NCBI RefSeq assembly: GCF_026230105.1
Contig: NC_079476.1
Span: 25,348,559 to 25,412,558, forward strand
Reading direction: 5' to 3'
DNA length: 64,000 nucleotides
DNA from: Diorhabda sublineata
Taxonomy: Eukaryota; Arthropoda; Insecta; Coleoptera; Chrysomelidae
This document shows positions 48,681 to 59,806 of the stretch, one piece after another (the first letter of the stretch is position 1; every line of letters begins with the position of its first letter). The notes below the pieces were generated by a model, which saw only the letters and a list, made by a program, of their open reading frames with translations, had not been told where the DNA came from and ran no database searches. The position numbers and the translations under genes were made by a program.

Positions 48681-48830
48681 AGGTAGACTGTAAATTTCAG
48701 TCTCTGAAGATGATAGCTTGGTTATCGAAACACTCATATCAGACAGTGTTATTGAGTGTGTTCAGTATGAACATCATCAACGGTTTTAGAAATTCCAACT
48801 TAGTTATATCAATTTGAGGGTGAATTTACT
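48681..48830. repeat. Short dispersed sequence after the 92-bp array, shared with the Papss intron
   Basis: The stretch GTGTGTTCAGTATGAACATC through AATTCCAACTTAGTTAT resembles 62034..62087, directly before Papss exon 3. It follows the last 92-bp unit and a phrase (CAGTCTCTGAAGATGATAGC) that looks like the 3' region of an element. This makes it likely that the array and its two flanks belong to one LINE-type insertion. Confidence 0.45.
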
Positions 48831-51059
48831 AAATCTAGATGATGAAGATTGAATTTTTCAAAATTACCATACTCATTTATTGTTTTTTCTTTTTTATAAT
48901 TCAATTTTCCATCAGTTTACTAATGTTTTCAATATTTTCTTTGCTATTATTATTATTAATACAACAAATCAAGAATTATGAAAATTTCTTTTCGAAATCG
49001 TTTTAGTAATGAATATAATAAAGAAATATGAATGATTTTCCAAATATTTACAAATATAAACATTGTTTTTTAAACAGAACATCCAAGTATTTCAATTTGG
49101 AATATATAAATATGTTTTTCAAATAGTTCGTTATCAGTAATTGTGAAACAACAATTATAGATCGTGGAATCGAGTATTTACTTTCAATGAAAAATGCATA
49201 GTTTTCAATAAATCCAAAGTTATATCAAGGGATGAGTCCCCTAGAGGGTGAACTTTATATGCAATTATTTGTCAAAGATTTTTCAACAATTAAGAGGTAA
49301 TGTCGACAATTAACGACTATTTTGAGAAGCTTGGCGATTCTTATTATAAATAGGATTAAATTTTGTATTTATCAATGTATGTAACATAATCCGTTCCTGA
49401 GATATAGCTGACGATATTTATTAGTTGCCCACCCTGTACTAGAAATGATCTTAAAAAGGGGATGATTTAAAATAGCAAAATAGTCGATGCAGATGACGTA
49501 GTATTTATAAATAGAGCAAAAACTATTTGAAAAGGTAACAAAATAAATATATAGGAGATAAAGGTCGAATTCGAAGCCAAAAAGTCAGTTCCAAATATAC
49601 AGGTGAAACAAATAAAAGCTTGTTAAAAACTGATTCGAAAATTTATTGGTTTAAATATAACTTTAATGTATTTTCCGTGTTTTTATTTAAGAAGATAAAT
49701 ACGGGTCTGGTTATTTCACTGGAGTCTCATATTTTTTTAATTCTAAAATTCGCTCAAAAAGTATTGCGTCCATTTTTCTTCACTCATAATTAGATTCGTT
49801 ATTCTTTTTTCCGAGGTTAATTTCGGACTTCGTTATAAATATTTTTTCGTCCTTTTCATGATTAATGTGACAAAAAAAAAATTAATTTATGAGAAACGAA
49901 GTGGATGAAAGACTTTTCAAATAGAAAATTGAATAGAATTAATTTGGAAGCGAAACAATGATTTATTTTTAATTTGATAAAGCAGTAAACGAAGCCTGTC
50001 AAAAGGATAAAGATATTAGAAAGTTTTTATACTATTTCACGAATAAAAAAAAAATGATAAACTTCTTCTTCTAATGCAATCTTTTAATAGAAGTTTCCTA
50101 TCATATTTTCCATTATTTCTCCATTATTTGCTATGTGCAGTAACGACTGTATACAGACTGTATATCCATTGATATGTCGCAGCATTTTTTTCTTTCCATC
50201 CCTTTCAAAGAGTTCTCATTGTTTGTTAACAGTTGTTGTTTGGACAGTTTCTATAAGTGGAAACTTCTCCGATTAAAATAAGACAGAATGCCAACGATTT
50301 TTCAATCCTCCGAGACTCAAGCTAGATTCTGCGCACTCTCAAGCATGCGCAGTATAGATAAAGTGTCTCGATAGAAAGTTAGGTTAGGTTAGGTACCTCA
50401 ATTTATCAATTTCATCCTTCTTCAATGTCCAGCCATAGATTAAGATCAAATTAAAAATACTTTTCGAAGTTTTATAAATACCTGTTAAGTCTTTTCAGTT
50501 GAGAAAATAAATTAAAACATTGTATCGACTTGGAAACTAAACTTTTGGACAGAATTATTACACTACTTCATAGAAACTAAATATTAATCAAAATTGAATA
50601 CGAAATGAAAATAATTTACACTGAAATTATAATGAAAACCAGAGCATCAGTCGTCATTAGCTTTAATTTTGTGGTATTGCGTCTTTAATCATTATAAGAA
50701 TTAAAAGAAATCATAAATCCACTGAAAATCTAGTAGGCCACATAGATAAACCTACTAGTATTAAATCCATATGATTTTAAGTTCGCTCTAACCTTCAAAA
50801 GACACGTATATAAATTTGACAGCTGTCAGTTTAAGAATTTTGAGGGAAATTTGAAAAAATGGTTAAACAAGAACTTTGTGAGGGAATAAATCATTGCTTT
50901 GTAACAAAAAAATACCATTGAAAACAAAACTTGGTCTAATAAACATTATTTGAACTATGCCCAATGAAAATCAACCGTTTACTAAGTTTAAATGAGTTAA
51001 AATTAGCACCGAGGAGGATGCACGCTATCACTGACAAAAACATCAATAAAGTTAATAAA
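48831..51059. other. No gene; one transposon end and a TTAGG-type patch
   Basis: AT-rich sequence. Around 49250..49437 a phrase ending GATATAGCTGACGATATTTA and TTAGTTGCCCACCCTGTA looks like one terminal repeat of a DNA transposon. A similar end (TTTTAGTTACCCACCCTGTA) lies near 61012..61031. No matching opposite end was found for either. A GTTAGGTTAGGTTAGG run lies at about 50380. Confidence 0.4.
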
Positions 51060-51480
51060 ATAATATCGAATAACTGAATTGTGAAGCTGATTTAGATAGC
51101 TGAGACCCTAAAAATATCAAAGGAACGTGTTGGATATATCGGGAATGAATATTTGGGCATGCGAAAGCTCTGTTCAAAGTAGCTTCCGAACGAGCGAACG
51201 AATTGACGATTCTGAGCAGTGTTTGAAAGTATTGGCTCTATAATGTCACACAGTAATTCAATCAACAGAGCACTGCACGTGATTAATCGACTCCAAAACG
51301 TATTTTGGGAAGTAAATCCACCGTATTCCTCAGATTAGGCCACCAGTGATTTTTTTCCTGTTTACATACCTCAAAATAAAGATCGCTGGACATAAATTTC
51401 GCTCGATGAAGAGGTTATCACAGAAATTGAAGCCTATTTTAAGATTAAAAATGTTTTCTGTGCTAGTTTGAACTAAATCA
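51060..51480 (+). mobile_element. Mariner relic with internal deletion
   Basis: The plus strand gives AETLKISKERVGYIGNEYLG, then MRKLCSK, then (after breaks) DSEQCLKVL, then NPPYSSD and ATSDFF, then SLDEEVITEIEAYFK. The order matches a mariner transposase from its N-terminal DNA-binding domain to its C-terminus. The stretch with the first two catalytic aspartates is missing. Confidence 0.8.
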
Positions 51481-52660
51481 ACACGGCTCAAGAAAACTCA
51501 CAACACTTTTCAATTATGGTTACTTAGAGTTAAATATGATTGACATCAGATAGTTTTGAACTCGTTTTACATAATATATTCCATAGTATCCAAATCTGAG
51601 CTGTTGGGTGGCTTCTATAATAAACATTAACAGGATTTACGTAGCTACTTGTGAAAAAAAATCCTGTATGAATGAAAAATTATAACCAAATGTGCATTAA
51701 TGTATTCTGTACGTGTATCAAAGTAAATTCCCCTCCAAAAGGCACTTTAGACGAATTAATAGAAGTGACAGATGTTAGATAGACTTTGTTTTAGTAATAA
51801 ATGTCAAGGTTTGTGGAATATTTATAGTGCAAGAGATTATGGTATGGCAAATAAAGAATTTTTTCCATGTCTTCTGTCACTTAATCCTGCTTCAAGTCTT
51901 CTTTTAACAATTCAATGATCAGTAAATCTATTTTTCAATGGATTGCTGATGATTTATCTAGCTATGTCTTTAAAATAATCAATAATTTGATTGGTACAAC
52001 GTTTTATATCTTGCCTTAGATTTTATGATCTTGTTTCATTAAATCTTATCACCATATGTAGCCCAACCTTCATTAGAGACAATTGATGCTTCATTCAATG
52101 ACACATGTCTTTGGTGACTCATTTTTTTTACTTTGGTAAACGTACATTCACTTCCAATCCCACATTTGATGAGATCGCAAATCAAAACTTTATTTTTACA
52201 TACCCACTACTTTTTGTACACATTTTATTATTAATTATTAAGAAAAAAATTGTTTAATTTGCATTTGATTATGTGTTATAATGTCCTCATTCCACGATTA
52301 TTTTTTTGTGAGCAAAATTTTATTTGAAAACTTTTGTGGTACAAATTTATTTCTAAACATCTCTGAAGTATATTTAAGTTTGACAACATAGCATAAAGTT
52401 GAATTTATTACTAGGTATTCGTTATATATAACGTATGAAGTATTTTTTTCAAATAATTTCCTCAAAAAGAAAAAAAATATTTGTCATACGTCAAATATAT
52501 ACTACGAACTGTCTTTATTAATTTAAGAAATTTTTTAGAGACACATTATATACCTTAGATGTAAATAATATCTTAATGGATCTCACCTAATATCTAATTC
52601 ATCCCCTAAATACCCCCCAAACTTTAATTATTTTAAAAATACATCTTAAACATTCATGTA
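51481..52660. other. No recognisable feature
   Basis: AT-rich sequence without a supported gene or repeat. Confidence 0.4.
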
Positions 52661-52862
52661 CACTCCGGGTTGCCGATTTTTGATAGTTTTTCACGTGTTT
52701 CCGACCGGGATTTTCACAGTAAAGCGCTTGCCGAGAAAAACGTTGCTCTACTGGACTTTCTTGTTCTAATATTGAGTGTGGTTCAAGCTCTATACGAAAA
52801 CGGGTAAAAGCGCGTGCGTACGTGATGGCCGGTGATGAGTTTAACCCACTGGATCATGGTTT
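52661..52862 (+). promoter_or_regulatory. CpG-rich promoter-like island with possible first exon
   Basis: In a strongly AT-rich setting this 200-bp patch is dense in CpG (CTCCGGGTTGCCGA, CCGACCGGGA, AAGCGCTTGCCGAG, AAGCGCGTGCGTACG). It ends with an ATG in good context at 52825..52827 (GTGATGGCC), reading MAGDEFNPLDHG before AT-rich sequence. It resembles an insect promoter with a 5' exon. The nearest plus-strand gene without a known first exon is Papss, whose first identified exon starts at an acceptor 6.9 kb away. That link is an inference. Confidence 0.35.
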
Positions 52863-53155
52863 ATTACATTTTTCAACATGTATAACATACAAAGTGATAA
52901 TATACTTTATTGTCTTGGAAAATACTATTTTGTACATAATACCAGGACTACAATTTGATTGAAATCTTGAGGCTTGGAACGTTCTCAAAAAATTGATAAA
53001 GTTCATCACATAAAATTAAATTCACTGTTGCAAATAACACAAAAAGTTACCTCAATGTATACAAGTCGTAATTGGAATAGTTTTAAACTTGTTTAAACAA
53101 AAAGGAATATGAAATCTTCTACCTGAGTAATGAAGATGTAAAGGTTTTTCAATAA
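52863..53155. other. No recognisable feature
   Basis: AT-rich spacer between the CpG-rich patch and the DD41D element. Confidence 0.4.
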
Positions 53156-53159
53156 GAGG

Positions 53160-54265
53160 TGTTATTTTGAACAGCACGCTATTTCGGTAGATGTCACTTT
53201 TGAAGCTGTCATTTTTTGACATTTGACAAGTAGAAACTACGCCATTAATGAATATGGAACGATACACGCTTCAACAACGCATTGAAATTATTAAAATTCA
53301 CTATAAAAATAGTGATAGTTTGGCAGAGACGGTTCGTAAAACTAAAACATTTTTGGGTCGACGTGAAACACCTTCTCGGACCGCAATACAAAAATTGGTG
53401 TAAAAATTTAAGCTGTTGGGACAAGTTAGTGATGTGAAGAATAAAACCCGTGCATCTCGCTCAAGAACAACTGAAAATATTGCTGCTGTAGCCCAAAGTG
53501 TTGAAGAAAACCCAGGTTTTTCCATTCATCGTCGTTCTTTGGAATTAGCCATTCCACAAACATCATTATACCGTATTTTGCATAAAGACTTGGGTCTTAA
53601 GGCCTATAAAGCTCACTTAACACAAGAGCTCAAGCCGGCCGATCATCAACAATGTCGTGTCTTTGCTGATTGGGTCCTTGAAATGCATGAAAATGATCCA
53701 GAATTTCATCGAAAAATCATCTTAACTGAAAAGGCCCATTTCCACCTTGGTGGTTACGTCAATAAACAAAATTGTCGAATCTGGGGCTCGGAAAACCCAA
53801 AAGTTATTGTTGAAAATCCTCTCCATCCTCAACGCGTAACTGTTTGGTGCGGTTTATGGTCTGGCGGTGTCATTGGACTTTACTTTTTCGAAAATGAGGC
53901 TGGAGCAACAGTTACGGTGAATGGATTCCGCTATCGAGAGATGATTAATGATTTTTTATGGCCGGAATTGGATGGTATTGATTTGGACAACGTTTACTTT
54001 CAACGAGACGGCGCTACGTGCCACACAAGCAACGAAACCATCGATCTTTTACGGGAAAAATTTCCGGACCGTGTTATCTCTCGAAGAGGTGATTACAATT
54101 GGCCACCGAGATCTTGTGATTTAACACCTTGCGACTTTTTCCTATGGGGCCACGTGAAAGATAAGGTCTACGCCAACAGTCCAGCATCGATTCAAGACCT
54201 CAAAGATGGAATTCGTGAGGCTATCGAAGACATAGGGCAGCCGCTTTGCAATTTGGTTACGGAAA
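53160..54265 (+). mobile_element. DD41D (rosa-like) IS630/mariner element, 3'-truncated
   Basis: A leader with TCACTTTTGAAGCTGTCATT precedes the transposase pseudogene at 53248. The left end is probably near 53145..53165 (TTTTTCAATAAGAGGTGTTA). At about 54265 homology to the transposase family stops inside its C-terminal region and unrelated sequence follows. The right terminal repeat is therefore absent or displaced. Confidence 0.75.
53248..54265 (+). pseudogene. DD41D transposase pseudogene
   Basis: Starting at ATG 53248, the frame runs through an N-terminal helix-turn-helix region (RYTLQQRIEIIKIHYKNSDS) to an in-frame TAA at 53401..53403. It then stays open to 54357. The catalytic core shows FQRDGATCHTS and WPPRSCDLTPCDFFLWG. 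Between the aspartate of RDGA and that of PCDFF lie 41 residues, the DD41D spacing of rosa-type elements. At the first catalytic position the family's TDEAHF reads TEKAHF, so the aspartate is replaced. The family's C-terminal tail stops after about LVTEN, and about 30 unrelated residues follow before the stop. It is thus inactive on three counts, although it is the least decayed transposase in the window. Confidence 0.88.
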
Positions 54266-54950
54266 ATAATAATCAAAATAACTGGAAAACTCCATACTAC
54301 TATCTGGCTTTTAGCTTTTCTCTTGTATCAAGATATCTTTCGGGGAGGATGAGCTAAATTCCATCTTAAGATTCGTGCACTTGCAGTAAAAACAACAACC
54401 ACCATCTGAAGTCATCCACTACTAGAACAGCATTACCCCGAAAAGAGAGTGGAAGAGGGTTGATTAACCTTGTCTACCTACACTCTCGAAAAGTTATTGA
54501 ACTGCGTAGATTTTTTTTCACGAGAAATCAGAAACCTACATTGACATAGTATTGACACCAAGAAACTAACGGAACCTTCTTCCAAGAGACCGAAGGTTTT
54601 ATAATAGCTGTCCAAGATCAAGTTATCAATACTGATAACCACAAGAAGATTGTGATTAATAAACTATTCGACGTATAACTTCTGCTTGTGGTGTTTTAGC
54701 TAAACACTGACTATCTATTTACCCCCAATTAGATGATTACCAATTTCAGTGATAGTTTGAATTTCCAGGAAGCTCTTCTACGACATCTATTTCATGAAAT
54801 GTATCCCATTTACAAATAGCAATGGCGAAAAAGCAAATATTTGTTTCTGTTTCTTTCGTAGGATAGGATTAGAGAGAAGGTTTAAGCTTGAAGATCCACG
54901 TGGAGTTACATCAAAATATAACACTACAAAACGTTTACAGGAAGCAGTTT
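54266..54950. other. No recognisable feature
   Basis: Sequence of unknown origin after the truncated DD41D element, with nothing supported. Confidence 0.35.
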
Positions 54951-54954
54951 AATA

Positions 54955-55130
54955 GTTATTGAACATCCACCCTATCCACCAGACTTAACTATATGCAATT
55001 TCTAGTTATTCTATAACGTAAATAAATATTTACGTAGTTCGAAGTTTCCCAACAGTTAATCAAGCTTTTGAGAGCAATCTAATAAAATATGATTTTCTTT
55101 AAGCTCTTAAGTTGTGGAGGCTTTGGTTTA
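54955..55130 (+). mobile_element. Short mariner fragment
   Basis: The plus strand reads VIEHPPYPPDLTICNF, one stop, LFYNVNKYLRSSKF. This matches the HPPYSPDLAPCDFFLFP.LK..LRG.KF region of mariner transposases. Confidence 0.65.
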
Positions 55131-56255
55131 TTAAGGTGTTGATAGCTTTGGAAATAAATAAAACCTTGTAGTTTACTTGTACCTCAAAATTTATCCAGAG
55201 GTTTGTATATCTATTTAATCAGGTTTTATTAAAAAAAATCTTTGCCAAAAACTGTGAGTTTTACAAAGGGCATTTGTGAGTTACTTTATTTGGAGATAAT
55301 GAAGTTATCACGGAAACTCACTTCCGAGAAAAATAATTTACGTTGCGAAGGGCGAAACACAGTTAAATAAGATAAATATTTTTCGCGTTGCCTCTAATAT
55401 TTCTTTAAAAGAAAGAAAACATTTTTAACGTTTTGCCCGTCGTAACACAAACCGTCTGAGAAAAATGAAACTTACATTGTTTTCACGAAACTTGCACAAT
55501 CATTTTCAACAGATAAAACTTTGGGAATTGCTTCGATAAAACTTATGATTTTATAAATGGTAATAAAAATGGGCAGCATGCAATCATTTTTGTTTTATTT
55601 TGAAATAATTCCACTTAGAATAGATCAGAAAGATATTTAAAAAAATTGAAACTTTGTAAATTGTCAGAAAAAATATGATGTTTAATTGACAATTTAAAAT
55701 TTCCCGCGAATATGGTTCCGATGACGTAATTCCTGTAGGTCATTAATTATAATTCACTTTTCACTTTATCGTCGTAAGACCTTTTTTTGTTGTAATAACT
55801 GCTATGTTTGGAAATCGTTGAATAAAACAGAAAGTTTATCAACTTTTTATTTATGTATATCGTAGTAATTTAAGCCCAGCTCATATTTTTTTTAAAAAAA
55901 TCACCCTTTTAATACCATAACCTCAAATAAGTTGTCGTAACAGGATTGGCGTCATTAAACGCTGATTCAGGTTTTGAAACAAGTTTTCTTTAAACTCTTT
56001 TTTAATTTATAACTTGTAATCATAAAATTTCCAGGTTAAAAAGTCCACAAGTTAATATTTTCGAAAATTTTGTTCATTTTGTTAATTTTTTTCGGCGTGT
56101 TTAAGATAAAGATGAAACCAAAATTTTTTGACAAATCAAAAAATTCAAAAACCATAAATTCCCTGATTTAACGTCGAAAACTGTAGTCAAAAAAATTTGT
56201 TTTTCGAAATACTCCGTATCTTCTTTTCGGAAAATACATACAAAAACTATCATAA
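55131..56255. other. No recognisable feature
   Basis: AT-rich sequence, nothing supported. Confidence 0.4.
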
Positions 56256-56257
56256 CA

Positions 56258-56700
56258 TGAAGCACTTAACCTTACCTCACCTAATCTAACCTAACTTTTT
56301 TTCGGGGAGGGAATTTTCGCAATGAAAATTGTCTCTAGTTGTGGATTCACCCAGTGCTGTTATATCCCCTTCTGGTTATACCTAACGGGTCACTCCGCCT
56401 CTATGAGTTCATCTCTAGAGCGCCTACCACCTAACCTAACCTAACCTAAGCAACCTCTTTGTACTAATGGGCGTGAGGGCGATGGTTAACTCGCCGCTTC
56501 TTGACTTTCTTCTCTTTTTTTGTTTTCTCAACGTAATCTAAAGTAACTTCACATAACCTAACATTACTTTTCCTTGGGTGAGAGGAAATGTTCACGAAGG
56601 AAATTTGTCCCTAGTTGCTATTGCGTCTCCTTTAGATTCTTATCTTTTTTTATCTTTTCTAAACCTAACCCAACCTAACTTAACCTGACCTAACATAACC
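56258..56700. repeat. Two related units each bounded by CCTAACC runs
   Basis: Unit 1 (about 56258..56453) contains GGGAGGGAATTTTCGCAATG and GTCTCTAGTTG and ends in CACCTAACCTAACCTAACC. Unit 2 (about 56520..56700) has GTGAGAGGAAATGTTCACGA and GTCCCTAGTTG and ends in CTAACCCAACCTAACTTAACC. The parallel layout suggests two diverged copies of one element with a TAACC-rich tail, possibly a SINE or a LINE 3' end. No open frame is seen. Confidence 0.55.
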
Positions 56701-58200
56701 TTAAATTAATTCTTTCTTTGTAACTCTGCGTGTATTTCACAATTATTTAATTAGAGTATTTAGAGACACTCTGTATGTAAACAAAGTTTAGTAATTAATT
56801 ACAACGGTTTCTGTAAAGCGAATTCGAGACTTCAAATAAACAATTAGGTACATTTATAACTCACAAGGTGTGTACCGAGCATTAAATTCGTAAGTTCGCT
56901 TCATTAAATAAAGCTTAATGACGAATGAAACCTTAAAGTCGAGTTTAAACCTAAAGTTTCTATATAATCTAAGTGAGAATCTGCTATATTTAATTCAATA
57001 TTCCATTTCCGTATTTATATTACTAAATAATTCTTCCTAAAGTTACAACACCGTCACGATATTTTTCTTCTAACCCTTTTCTCCCAGGTAAAACAAAAAC
57101 AAAAGTTTGTTGGCTGTCTAGAAACTTCACCATTAAAACGTAACAGTAAAATATCACTAATTTAATTAAAATGTTATAAAAATGAACATTATAATTGTTA
57201 AAGACAACTCAACGTTAGTTTTTAAGGAATAATAAAATACAAATAAAGCCTCAATAATTTTATTTACAAAAACTAGAATATCTCTTATTCACCTACTTTC
57301 GAATTCCCCTTGTATTATATACTACAAGCTGTCAATAAAAATCGTTCTAGTGGCGCCATCTTCTAGGTCAAAATGTTATAGAATTATATTATTATTAATA
57401 CTAAAATCTTTTTATTAAATGAACAATCTACGTAAAACATATTAATAATTTGTTAAGTATTTCAGCAATGAATGATAAAAAAATAATAATTTACTCTATA
57501 TGAAAATTTTATGTGGAAATCCTAACCTACAATAATAAAATGAGGCATAATTGTTTTCCTGGCTACTTCATACGTACAAGCTATCCCGTTAATTAACCAA
57601 AGAATAATAAATTTAACGTAAGTTGATTTTTCATGTTCACAAGCTTTTCATTGAAAACGCTAAACACGTTATTGTATAATTGTAATTTATGTAATTTTAA
57701 CAGCATTTAAACTATGCAAAACATGCTTCTGCGACAAACCGCAAATCCCTGATACTCAAATACGAACAATTTTATATATGCGAAGCATGGCAGGAATATT
57801 ATAAACTTATGTCTCGAAGAGTTTTTACTAGTACTTTTATAGGGAAATGTTATAACTCTAAATATATTTAGAAAATAATACAATAGTAATTTTAATACAA
57901 AAAAAATGTTTAATACTTGATGGTAATATAAATAATGCTTGTTATTCAGTAACAGAAAAATAGGCATCTGCACTAATATCTCACTTAGAACCACCAAAAG
58001 AAAGATCTCAATTTTCAAAAGTTATTGACTATGAACGATATCAATTTGAAAAAAACTGTATTTGTATTTAATTTTAGTTTGTTTCTTTGCAATCTACACT
58101 ATAATATCGTATAAATAATATTTTTAGTGACATCTATAGAATAATACTAGAACTTCCCGTGGCTTTTAAATAGAATAACGTTTCAAGCTTGTAAGTAATA
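56701..58200. other. No recognisable gene
   Basis: AT-rich sequence. The minus-strand frame 57707..58018 is unrecognised. Confidence 0.4.
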
Positions 58201-58202
58201 AC

Positions 58203-58412
58203 AATAGATGTCTGTGAATACAATGAGCGTAATCATTTATTTATTAATAAAAAACTTAGATACTATTAAATTTAATAATGTTTTTAGCATCATTAGAGAG
58301 AAATTTGCTACAATTGCTAATCAAATCAATAGATACCTTATTAACTTATTTTCTAGTTTATAGAAATAAATTATACTGACAGATAATAATTAGGTTATCC
58401 AAGTGTCACTTG
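58203..58412 (+). repeat. Left copy of a dispersed direct repeat
   Basis: This begins CAATAGATGTCTGTG and ends TTAGGTTATCCAAGTGTCACT. The same start, middle (AGAAATTTGCTACAATTG, AGTTTATAGAAAT) and end recur at 59104..59331 in the same orientation, with about 20-25% differences by eye. Confidence 0.8.
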
Positions 58413-58691
58413 GAAATAACAATTAGGCAATTTAAGAAAACAGGTGATCTATGTCAAACTAGCGGCTGAGGGGTAAACAATTGATTTTCTCGTATGTTTC
58501 ATCTAAGCTTTTCTTTGTTTTTCCGGTAATAAAAAAAAGTTTTGTATTGTTTTTTTGTTTTATGGTGTTAAGAGGACTTCGTAGATACATTTTGCATTTA
58601 TGTCGATGAAAGTTATACTGCTGGAACTGGGTATTTTTGCAGTTTCTTTAGCTTTCAAGCAATTCACAAAATTTCGTATACTTTAAATGTT

Positions 58692-58934
58692 TTGTACTTA
58701 AATTACGGGCTTTTTGGACATAAGTTTCAACTGTTTCGTTCAAATTTATCAAACATGAGTAATACTTTTTTAAAATTGCAAAGTGATAACCCAGTGGCAG
58801 CTAGAAAATACAGGGACGAATTTAAAGCTTTAGGTGGAGTCAACCCCTTTTCATTAGATAAAAAGAGCTTCAGTGCTCATTTTCCACAAGTTTCCAATAT
58901 ACTTTTTGCATACACTAAACAAAACACTGCATAG
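58692..58934 (+). CDS. Unidentified open frame between two direct repeats
   Basis: The first in-frame ATG with reasonable context is 58755, giving about 59 residues. The 58755..58890 part is protein-like (LKLQSDNPVAARKYRDEFKA followed by LGGVNPFSLDKKSFSAHFPQ). That phrase resembles the N-terminus of a widespread arthropod family of transposon-like proteins with SWIM/YqaJ domains, but this is from memory of the pattern and not certain. A second frame, 58934..59125, follows immediately without recognisable content. It may be a domesticated or decayed fragment. Confidence 0.3.
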   Translation: MYLNYGLFGHKFQLFRSNLSNMSNTFLKLQSDNPVAARKYRDEFKALGGVNPFSLDKKSFSAHFPQVSNILFAYTKQNTA

Positions 58935-59103
58935 TGAAAAAAAGACTAGAAAGCCACGTTTCCGGAAGGAAATTCCGAACTTATTTTAGTAAACACTCTT
59001 CAATAAGCAATTTCGCAATAAAACTGGAAACAATAAGGTCTAAAACTTGCAGCAAAAATATTTATTTACCCCACGGCGGATATTTTGACAATTTATTAGA
59101 TTG

Positions 59104-59331
59104 CTCAATAGATGTCTGTGCGTAATCTTTCATTTATCAGTAAACATCTTAGATAATATTATTTTCAATAACTTTCATAGCATCTTTGGAGTATATATGA
59201 AATTTGCTACATTTGTTGAATACAATAAAGAGATGCCTTATCAAACTACTTTATAGTTTATAGAAATTATACAGTAGATGTCACAGTTTGATGCTGACAG
59301 ATAACAATTAGGTTATCCAAGTGTCACTATC
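59104..59331 (+). repeat. Right copy of the dispersed direct repeat
   Basis: Partner of 58203..58412, lying 900 bp to the right in the same orientation. The unit includes two inserted stretches absent from the left copy. The pair brackets the unidentified frame at 58692..58934 and sits 0.4 kb upstream of the first identified Papss exon. Confidence 0.8.
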
Positions 59332-59806
59332 TCGTGTAAATAATATATTGCTGATATGTATGCTAATAAATCTTTTATTATTAATATAAAATAGGAATAA
59401 GTATAAAAGCCACATCATTCTAATGTAATTGTTCCAGTGTAGAATAGTCAAAATAAAAGTATCAGTGATTCAAATAATGTAAGTTGATATGATTAATATT
59501 AAACCATGAACACAAATAAAGATTAAATTTTGTCAAATTTTTTAATACTTTGGACATTATACTGCCATTAATTATTTATTTAATTATAATTATTCTTGAT
59601 AAGAATTTATTTAAATAATAAACATTTTATGTGATGTTTTAAATAATTTTGAAGAATCGCTTTAGTTAAAGTGTTAAATATGACAAGATGTTTATGTAAT
59701 TAGGAAAGCAGATGTAATTAATTCAACCTACTTTTTAGTGAAAGTCGTGCAATATAACTTATCAGTATATAATCCTATATATAATAAAGATATAGTTAAT
59801 CAAATA

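Noticed and set aside
56258..56700. Telomere or chromosome end
   Set aside because: The TAACC runs are only two to four units long, interrupted and internal, with genes on both sides.
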